From the NCBI GenBank assembly GCA_029262095.1, contig JAJDAB010000261.1, positions 1 to 6,441 of the forward strand: a stretch of 6,441 nucleotides of DNA. The letters are read 5' to 3'. The notes beneath the pieces are model-generated. The model saw nothing but the letters and a program-made list of their open reading frames with translations, searched no databases and was not told where the DNA came from. Origin of the DNA: Candidatus Hydrogenedentota bacterium (lineage in GTDB: Bacteria > Hydrogenedentota > Hydrogenedentia > Hydrogenedentales > SLHB01). Each line of letters opens with the position of its first letter. Positions within the stretch are counted from its first letter, which is position 1. Made by a program: the position numbers and the translations under genes. Positions 1 through 4,246 of the stretch are shown piece by piece.

Positions 1-79
1 CATGACTTCCCTCGTGACGCCATTTTAGCACGCCTTGATGCATTCCCTATTGCGAACGGCACTCTGAGGACAACTTCGC

Positions 80-85
80 TATAAT
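80..85 (+). promoter_or_regulatory. Candidate -10 box upstream of the TPR membrane-protein gene
   Basis: A perfect TATAAT hexamer sits 70 bases before the ATG at 156. No convincing -35 element is found at 16-18 bases spacing; the nearest TTGCGA (50-55) is 24 bases away, which is too far. The predicted start of transcription would fall near 92. The call rests on the hexamer and its position only. Confidence 0.35.
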
Positions 86-155
86 CGGCGGCTATGGAAT
101 TTCACGACCACAGTCTGCGGCGATCGCTTCCTTTCGCAGACGGGATTCGGCATCG

Positions 156-1109
156 ATGAAGCCGGATGACGCCACTCAACAATTCCGCGAAGCCGACCAA
201 TGCTACAAAGATGGCGACTTTGAAGGGGCACTAAAAATTCTCAATGAGTTGGATGTGGCATTCCCGAGTGATAGAAATCTGATGTATGCGCAGGCACGCA
301 CATTGGGGAAGGTCGGTCGGGAAGACGAGGCTTTGGCTTTGTGTGATCGGCTGGTCTCTGAATTTGGATACTCGCGCGCCGCCCGCCTTCAGGTCAAACT
401 GCTCAAGTCGATGACCGAACAGATCGATGCGGATGCCGCAGCGGCCCCGCCCGCGTTACCGCCTGAAGAAGATGAATCAGAATCGGATCCGGACCTAGGC
501 GAAGAAAAGCCCCGGCGATTCCAGATTAAGCCGATTCGATTGTTGTTTCTAATTGGCTTGGTGACACTGACGTTGATGAAACTCATTCATCCCTTCGTTG
601 CCATCGGTATCGTCATCGCGTATTTCATTCTGAAATGGACTATTTCAAAGGCCGTGATGAAACTTTTTACGGCTCCATTCAAGATGAAAGCCCAGGCGCT
701 CGCGGGCGCGGCCGTTCAAGTGCATGGCGTCACATCTATTTCGAATCCGGACCCCGATCTAATTGCAGATGCGGAGGATGAAGAATCGGAAGGCACTGAA
801 CTCCGTTACGTTTCGATCGATGTTACCGTGCAACCACAGGAACGTACGGAAGGCTTCACGCACTGGGAACCCGGTGAACTCTCGCTCGTGCCATCGTCAA
901 TCCGATTCAAGGGGCTGGACGATATCGACAATTGTTTCAGCGTGCTCGACGTGAAGGTGCTGAATAACGGCGTTGAAGAAGACGATGAGGGAGACAAATA
1001 CCACGGCCCGGCCCGTGTGAAGCTAATGGTCGGCCTCCCGCACGGTGCCCAGTCATACCAATTCGTGTATTACACCGAGGCCTTCGGCGCGGTAGAAGTA
1101 CCGGCGTAA
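156..1109 (+). CDS. TPR-repeat membrane protein with acidic linker and uncharacterised C-terminal domain (hypothetical)
   Basis: The 317-residue product has three parts. Residues about 5-75 form amphipathic helices with tetratricopeptide spacing (for example DGDFEGALKILNEL, then a second unit around AQARTLGKVGREDEALALC), suggesting a protein-interaction module of about two repeats. Residues about 92-120 are an Ala/Pro then Glu/Asp-rich linker. Residues about 127-166 hold two closely spaced hydrophobic segments (RLLFLIGLVTLTLMKLI and FVAIGIVIAYFILKW), so the protein is probably an inner-membrane hairpin with both soluble parts on the same side. The remaining 150 residues look beta-rich and contain a second acidic patch (DAEDEESEGTE); I do not recognise a named domain. 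The ATG at 156 has only a weak purine stretch (ACGGGA) before it. No other ATG in this frame lies between the TATAAT box and 156. The gene converges on the tRNA with 9 bases between. Function unknown; a scaffold role is a guess from the TPRs. Confidence 0.85.
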   Translation: MKPDDATQQFREADQCYKDGDFEGALKILNELDVAFPSDRNLMYAQARTLGKVGREDEALALCDRLVSEFGYSRAARLQVKLLKSMTEQIDADAAAAPPALPPEEDESESDPDLGEEKPRRFQIKPIRLLFLIGLVTLTLMKLIHPFVAIGIVIAYFILKWTISKAVMKLFTAPFKMKAQALAGAAVQVHGVTSISNPDPDLIADAEDEESEGTELRYVSIDVTVQPQERTEGFTHWEPGELSLVPSSIRFKGLDDIDNCFSVLDVKVLNNGVEEDDEGDKYHGPARVKLMVGLPHGAQSYQFVYYTEAFGAVEVPA

Positions 1110-1118
1110 CGGCAATAA

Positions 1119-1193
1119 TGGCGCCCCGAGCAGGAATCGAACCTGCGTCTAAGCCTTAGGAGGGCCTCGTTCTATCCACTGAACTATCGGGGC
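1119..1193 (-). tRNA. tRNA-Arg, anticodon CCT, with encoded CCA
   Basis: The reverse strand folds as a full cloverleaf. The 7-bp acceptor stem is GCCCCGA with TCGGGGC, the D arm is GTTCAGTGGATAGAAC, the anticodon arm is AGGCC-CTCCTAA-GGCTT, and the T arm is GCAGG-TTCGATT-CCTGC. The discriminator base is G (1122) and the 3' CCA is encoded (1121-1119). The loop CTCCTAA gives anticodon CCT, which reads the arginine codon AGG. One G-T wobble is present in the anticodon stem. A weak promoter (TTGCCG, 18 bases, TACCCT at 1213-1208) would start transcription a few bases before the tRNA, but this is not strong. No clear terminator follows before the convergent gene ending at 1109. Confidence 0.96.
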
Positions 1194-1350
1194 CTAACGA
1201 ACGACATAGGGTAACGTGCAGGACAGCAATGCGGCAAGCGTAAGGGGATGGACAACGGGGCGCGCGCGCGTAAGTGTTACGATCTTGCTCAAGCGGTAAT
1301 AGAATCTCATGGGGGCGTCTTTGCCTTTGGTCTCGAATGCGAGATTAAAC

Positions 1351-1384
1351 AAAAAAGTCCCGCACACCGATCGATGTACGGGAC
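1351..1384 (-). terminator. Rho-independent terminator of the 44-residue microprotein gene
   Basis: Read on the minus strand, GTCCCGTACATC pairs with GGTGTGCGGGAC to give a 12-bp stem with two G-U pairs and a GATC loop, followed at once by six T residues. The G-U pairs become A-C mismatches on the plus strand, so the structure is directional and serves minus-strand transcription. It lies 20 bases past the stop codon of the small gene at 1405-1539, as expected for a dedicated terminator. Confidence 0.88.
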
Positions 1385-1404
1385 AAAAACGCCGCGCGCT
1401 ATGG

Positions 1405-1539
1405 TCAGGCTTTCTTCCCCTTCATACACAACCGATACGTGAAAGTACCTTTGAACGTGTCGTCGTTATGCTGTGCGCATCCCGTCGCCGTAGCTGGTCC
1501 GGATTTCTTCGATGTCAGTTTCAGGTGTTGTTTCTTCAT
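1405..1539 (-). CDS. 44-residue basic microprotein with two cysteines (hypothetical)
   Basis: This short reading frame starts at ATG (1539-1537), preceded by AAGGGG with 6 bases spacing, a good ribosome binding site. It stops with TGA and is followed 20 bases later by a strong unidirectional terminator. Those flanking signals are the main reason to call it a gene despite its size. The product begins MKKQHLKLTSKKSG and ends in YRLCMKGKKA. It has nine Lys, one Arg, two Asp and no Glu, so its net charge is about +8. Cysteines lie at residues 21 and 38, which could form a disulfide or be modified. There is no hydrophobic segment, so it is not a signal peptide or membrane peptide by eye. I recognise no family. 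It could be a nucleic-acid-binding or ribosome-associated microprotein, or a precursor peptide, but no modifying enzyme or transporter is nearby. No convincing promoter is seen in the 150 bases upstream. Confidence 0.6.
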   Translation of the reverse strand: MKKQHLKLTSKKSGPATATGCAQHNDDTFKGTFTYRLCMKGKKA

Positions 1540-1690
1540 TGGTATCCCCTTTCGATCAGTTAGCATTAATCTCACGCTACCAGAATCTGAATTAGGAACA
1601 AAACCGCAGCCCCCAATGCCTCCGCGGTGATGGAGCGGTCGTCATATCGCGCTGCTCGAAAAACTCAGCTATTTCAAACTGGGTTGGCTA

Positions 1691-2773
1691 CTAGTCTTCG
1701 CTACGGTTGTGCCGGTGGAATCGAGTAATGATGTCCGGGTCGGGGGTTAACCGTACGTCCGTGTCCTTCTTATTGTCGTACGGGAATTGGCTGAGCACAT
1801 GGCGAATGGTTTCTAGGCGTGCCTGTCTTTTGCTGTTCGCCTTCACGACAATCCACGGGCTGAAGGAGTTATGCGTTCGCCCGAACATCTCTTGCTTGTA
1901 ATGTGTGTACTTGTCCCAAAGCTCTTGCGCCAGGTTATCCACCGGACTGAGCTTCCACTGTTTCAAAGGGTTTTGGCGGCGGGACTCGAACCGGGCAAGC
2001 TGTTCGGATTTGGAAATCGAGAACCAAAACTTGACTAGACGCACGCCGTCTTCGTAGAGCATGTGTTCGAACTCGGGGACTTGGCGCATGAACCGCTCGT
2101 ATTCGCTTTGTGTGCAGAAATCGTTCACCGGTTCGACAACGGCCCGGTTGTACCAACTCCTATCGAAGAACACGATCTCGCCGGCGTTGGGCAACTGGCG
2201 GGTATATCGCTGAAAGTACCACTGTCCCGTTTCCTCTTCGGTGGGTTTCGGCAAGGCGACGACGCGAATGGATCGAGGGTTCAGGTGTTCTGTGAAGCGC
2301 CGAATCGTGCCACCTTTACCCGCGGCGTCACGGCCTTCATAAAGGATCGCGATACGTTCACCTGACTTCTGGACCCACTGCTGAAACTTCACGAGTTGGA
2401 CTTGGAGCAAGGCGAGTTCTTCTTCGTACTGAAGGATTTCAACAACCTTGTTGAGCTTAATTCGACGGGAGCTCAGCATCCTCACGAGCCCGTCGCGCGT
2501 GTTAATGCGGGCGATATCTTCGTGTGTTAGCGGCTCGTCCGTTTCGTGTATGGATGTCTTGCGCTTCTTGCCTTTCTTGACAATTTTTAGTTCGTTGGTA
2601 CTTTCTTGGGCGATACTTTGGGCGAGTTGCACATCCGGCACGGCAACTTTGTTCAATTCTTCCTCAAGCCCTCGGCCATTTCCAGCCGCATTACCATTCA
2701 CGCCATGGGAAAGTTTTCCGGTTTTCTTCCTGTTTTTCCTACTCTTTTTCCGTTGTTTAGATTTTGATGACAT
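1691..2773 (-). CDS. ppk2: Polyphosphate kinase 2 (PPK2 family, class I)
   Basis: PPK2 enzymes transfer phosphate between inorganic polyphosphate and nucleotides in the cytoplasm; class I members mainly convert NDP and polyP to NTP, and the reverse. The 360-residue product carries the full catalytic core. It has a leading helix with YEEELALLQVQLVKFQ (about 116-131), the Walker A GRDAAGKGG (147-155), the basic strand after it (TIRRF, LNPRSIRVVAL), and Walker B with the lid start FFDRSWYNR (202-210). These are followed by the FCTQSEYERFMRQVPEFE lid region, PLKQWKLSPVD (269-279), WDKYT (286-290) and the closing PWIVVKANSKRQAR (306-319). The core matches single-domain class I enzymes. The first 70 or so residues are an extra low-complexity tail, opening with a Lys/Arg/Ser run and a second basic patch KKGKKRK at 66-72. 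The ATG at 2773 is supported by AGGAGGGTG about 8-10 bases upstream. A TATAAT box and a CRP-like operator lie 50-75 bases upstream, so it is probably transcribed alone. Class assignment and NDP preference are from family knowledge. Confidence 0.96.
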   Translation of the reverse strand: MSSKSKQRKKSRKNRKKTGKLSHGVNGNAAGNGRGLEEELNKVAVPDVQLAQSIAQESTNELKIVKKGKKRKTSIHETDEPLTHEDIARINTRDGLVRMLSSRRIKLNKVVEILQYEEELALLQVQLVKFQQWVQKSGERIAILYEGRDAAGKGGTIRRFTEHLNPRSIRVVALPKPTEEETGQWYFQRYTRQLPNAGEIVFFDRSWYNRAVVEPVNDFCTQSEYERFMRQVPEFEHMLYEDGVRLVKFWFSISKSEQLARFESRRQNPLKQWKLSPVDNLAQELWDKYTHYKQEMFGRTHNSFSPWIVVKANSKRQARLETIRHVLSQFPYDNKKDTDVRLTPDPDIITRFHRHNRSED

Positions 2774-2783
2774 GGCTGTACAC

Positions 2784-2789
2784 CCTCCT
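2784..2789 (-). promoter_or_regulatory. Ribosome binding site of ppk2
   Basis: AGGAGG on the minus strand, extended as AGGAGGGTG, lies 10 bases before the ATG at 2773. It fixes the start so that the Lys-rich N-terminal tail is truly translated rather than an over-extended reading frame. Confidence 0.8.
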
Positions 2790-2823
2790 GCAACTCGGCC
2801 CTGCTTGCATATGACCCACGCGC

Positions 2824-2847
2824 TAATTGTGATTTATATCACAATTA
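2824..2847. promoter_or_regulatory. CRP/FNR-family-type operator (TGTGA-N6-TCACA) upstream of ppk2
   Basis: A perfect inverted repeat with 10-base arms (TAATTGTGAT and ATCACAATTA) around a 4-base centre contains the exact half-sites TGTGA and TCACA spaced by six bases, the arrangement bound by CRP. On the minus strand it overlaps the downstream half of the TATAAT box at 2849-2844 and the predicted transcription start near 2837. Binding there would be expected to block that promoter. Activation of a different, weaker promoter nearer the gene remains possible. Which regulator binds is unknown, as no regulator gene is in the window. Confidence 0.65.
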
Positions 2848-2849
2848 TA
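2844..2849 (-). promoter_or_regulatory. -10 box of the putative ppk2 promoter
   Basis: TATAAT on the minus strand, 71 bases before the ppk2 ATG. The best -35 candidate is TTCGAA at 18 bases spacing, a poor match, so the promoter may depend on an activator or an alternative sigma factor. It shares three bases with the CRP-like dyad. Confidence 0.5.
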
Positions 2850-2902
2850 TCAGAATGTCGCTCGTATTTCGAATCCGGCGTTACCGAAGCAAATCAGCAG
2901 TC

Positions 2903-3172
2903 TTATGGGGTCTGTCGATGGCTGGAGACGCTAATTCGAGTCGTCACGCGGAGCGCGGCATCGTTTCGGATCCCTAATTGCGCGCACCACACTCCGGGAA
3001 TTCCAAACATCAACGAGCCGCCAATACTGAATGGTATCGGCGTAGGCACTTTGTCCGGCGAGATGTGGAGATGGTCCAGCCAGAAGACTGCCGCTACGAT
3101 GAATAGCGTGGTCGCGGTTAAGAGTAGGACGCCACTCCAGGTCAGTTCTAGAAGTGATTCTAGCGATGGCAT
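2903..3172 (-). CDS. Small two-helix membrane protein (hypothetical)
   Basis: The 89-residue product has a short amphipathic start (MPSLESLLEL), one clear transmembrane helix at about residues 12-32 (SGVLLLTATTLFIVAAVFW), and a loop rich in Pro, Asp and His (LDHLHISPDKVPTPIP). A second, more Gly-rich hydrophobic segment follows at about 47-68 and the C-terminus is polar and basic. It is probably an inner-membrane hairpin protein. The ATG at 3172 has no good ribosome binding site. The frame is open upstream only as far as a TGA near 3208 and offers no other usual start codon. It is on the same strand as ppk2 but 129 bases away, with the operator in between, so I do not read them as one operon. 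I recognise no family. An overlapping open frame on the plus strand (2448-3185) runs antisense to ppk2 and is judged spurious. Confidence 0.55.
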   Translation of the reverse strand: MPSLESLLELTWSGVLLLTATTLFIVAAVFWLDHLHISPDKVPTPIPFSIGGSLMFGIPGVWCAQLGIRNDAALRVTTRISVSSHRQTP

Positions 3173-3217
3173 AGGATTACGATAGCACTTGATTGATCCT
3201 GGGAGAATGTGTCATCG

Positions 3218-3244
3218 CCGCCTGAATCCATTTTGGATGGGCGG
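3218..3244 (+). promoter_or_regulatory. Possible stem-loop in the leader of the Cys-rich peptide gene
   Basis: CCGCC (3218-3222) pairs with GGCGG (3240-3244), and ATCC (3226-3229) with GGAT (3235-3238), separated by a small asymmetric internal loop and closed by a five-base ATTTT loop. It ends 13 bases before the AGGAG of the 39-residue peptide, so it would lie in the 5' untranslated region. No T-tract follows, so it is not a terminator. Significance is uncertain. Confidence 0.25.
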
Positions 3245-3257
3245 AGCACAAGCCAAG

Positions 3258-3262
3258 AGGAG
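3258..3262 (+). promoter_or_regulatory. Ribosome binding site deciding the start of the 39-residue peptide
   Basis: AGGAG lies 10 bases before the ATG at 3273. Upstream in-frame starts (TTG at 3189 and two ATGs after it) lack such a site, so the shorter product is preferred. Confidence 0.5.
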
Positions 3263-3272
3263 AGAATCGATA

Positions 3273-3392
3273 ATGAAACATGTACAGGGTATTTCTAAGG
3301 CTCCAGCACAGGCGAACGCTGAGAAGGCGAGTGCGGGATCCAAGGAAGCGAAGAAGTGCCAGAAATTCGGAAAGAATTGTGAAGTCTGCTGA
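3273..3392 (+). CDS. 39-residue Lys/Ala-rich peptide with C-terminal three-cysteine cluster (hypothetical)
   Basis: The reading frame from ATG 3273 to TGA 3392 gives a 39-residue peptide. Residues 9-28 are a low-complexity stretch of Ala, Lys, Ser and Glu. The last 11 residues, CQKFGKNCEVC, hold cysteines at 29, 36 and 39 (C-x6-C-x2-C), with the last Cys as the final residue. Net charge is about +5. There is no hydrophobic signal segment. A terminal Cys cluster on a flexible basic stem suggests metal binding, disulfide formation or modification as a precursor peptide; none of these is shown. A membrane-protein gene starts 102 bases downstream on the same strand with no terminator between, so co-transcription is possible. 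I recognise no family. The AGGAG site and biased composition favour a real gene, but its size keeps this uncertain. Confidence 0.5.
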   Translation: MKHVQGISKAPAQANAEKASAGSKEAKKCQKFGKNCEVC

Positions 3393-3494
3393 ACGACGTC
3401 CCACTCGTAGAACGAATTGCCACGCGCCAAGATGCGCTGTCATCGCAGAATGATGTGGAAGCGTTGAAGCGTCAGGTGACCGATAGGAGGCCTG

Positions 3495-3929
3495 ATGTCG
3501 AATTCGGAGATGGAGAAGCACGGGAGTGAGGATGCTGCCGGAGCCCGTCCGCTATGGTTCGGGGTAATCGGCGGAGTGCTCGGTGGTGTGGTCGGGTATT
3601 TTGGTTTTTTCGCCGCTCTAGAGCATGCGTCATTGTATGCAATGGTAATGCCAGGGGCGTTTATCGGTCTCGGGCGGGCCATCGGCTCTCCGACGAAGTC
3701 GATTCCGATGGGGGTTGTTTGTGGCGTTGCTGCCGTAGTGCTTTCCCTTGTGATTGAATGGCAAATTACGCCGCTGAATGATGACGCAACGATTGCGGAT
3801 TTCTTTGCAGGGCTCCCGAATAAGCCCTTTCGCAACCTTGCCTCGCTCGTGGCGGGTCCACTAATGGCGTTGTGGTTTGGCGTGGGGCGTGGCGTTCCGA
3901 ACGAAAAAGAAAATGCGCCGCCACAGTAG
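3495..3929 (+). CDS. Small four-helix membrane protein (hypothetical)
   Basis: The 144-residue product has a polar N-terminus of about 19 residues and four hydrophobic segments. These are at about 20-41 (Gly-rich, FGVIGGVLGGVVGYFGFFAA), 44-62 (ASLYAMVMPGAFIGLG), 69-88 (SIPMGVVCGVAAVVLSLVIE) and 113-131 (RNLASLVAGPLMALWFGVG), then a charged tail. A conserved-looking acidic/aromatic loop (NDDATIADFF) lies between helices 3 and 4. The overall pattern, with a PGAFIGLG-type second helix and a MGVVCG-type third helix, resembles uncharacterised membrane proteins I associate with planctomycetes; this is memory of style, not a search. The ATG at 3495 follows AGGAGG with only 4 bases between; the ATG at 3510 is an alternative start. 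It may be co-transcribed with the small peptide 102 bases upstream. Function unknown. Confidence 0.8.
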   Translation: MSNSEMEKHGSEDAAGARPLWFGVIGGVLGGVVGYFGFFAALEHASLYAMVMPGAFIGLGRAIGSPTKSIPMGVVCGVAAVVLSLVIEWQITPLNDDATIADFFAGLPNKPFRNLASLVAGPLMALWFGVGRGVPNEKENAPPQ

Positions 3930-4246
3930 ACCGACCATAGTCATAAAGCGACGGCGCGATAGAACGACGCCGGGAAGCGCCGCAAGTCAATTGTATCACG
4001 GGTTTGGATTGTGACGGTTGGGTTCGATTCGGACTTGTCACTTAAGGTTGGAGAATCCGCAGCAGATCGTTTGATGCTACGCAGTCCAATTCAACGGGGA
4101 GGCTGCGATTGCATACCGATCCCTAACCCTCTCCCCTGGGAGAGGGAAATCTTGGACGTATGGTTTCGTTGTGGCTGGTCTCCCGACCGCGAGATGCTGA
4201 ACTGGCCCGAATGTCTCCCCGAACCACGAGGATCATCGGCGAGCGA
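3930..4246. other. Gene-free convergent intergenic region
   Basis: This 317-base stretch lies between two genes that converge on it. No believable gene is seen. The 79-codon frame at 4011-4250 on the plus strand reads through the GC-rich palindrome, lacks a ribosome binding site and overlaps the end of the opposite gene. Apart from the near-palindrome at 4127-4146 I see no tRNA, classical terminator with a T-tract, or other structure. Confidence 0.6.
4127..4146. repeat. GC-rich near-palindrome of dispersed intergenic repeat type
   Basis: CCCTCTCCC and GGGAGAGGG form 9-base inverted arms around a CT centre, preceded by ATCCCTAA. This resembles the CCCTCTCCC...GGGAGAGGG intergenic elements found in many copies in various bacterial genomes. 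It sits between the ends of convergent genes, a usual place for such elements, and could form a hairpin that limits read-through or protects 3' ends. Only one copy is in the window, so its dispersed nature is inferred. Confidence 0.5.

Noticed and set aside
1119..1193. tRNA as an integration site for a mobile element
   Set aside because: No integrase gene and no duplicated tRNA 3' end was seen in the window.
1259..1270. Alternating CG tract near the tRNA
   Set aside because: Only about 12 bases long; such a run is not enough to claim a Z-DNA or regulatory element.
2448..3185. 245-codon open frame on the plus strand antisense to ppk2 and the small membrane gene
   Set aside because: It overlaps the conserved ppk2 N-terminal region in antisense, has low-complexity Ser/Leu/Phe content typical of a reversed Lys-rich gene, and has no ribosome binding site.
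3189..3272. N-terminal extension of the Cys-rich peptide to a TTG at 3189
   Set aside because: It would translate through the leader stem-loop, and there is no ribosome binding site before TTG, whereas AGGAG precedes the ATG at 3273.
3940..3985. Possible terminator hairpin (CGGCG and CGCCG) after the four-helix membrane gene
   Set aside because: The stem is only about 5 bp with an 11-base loop and no T-tract follows.
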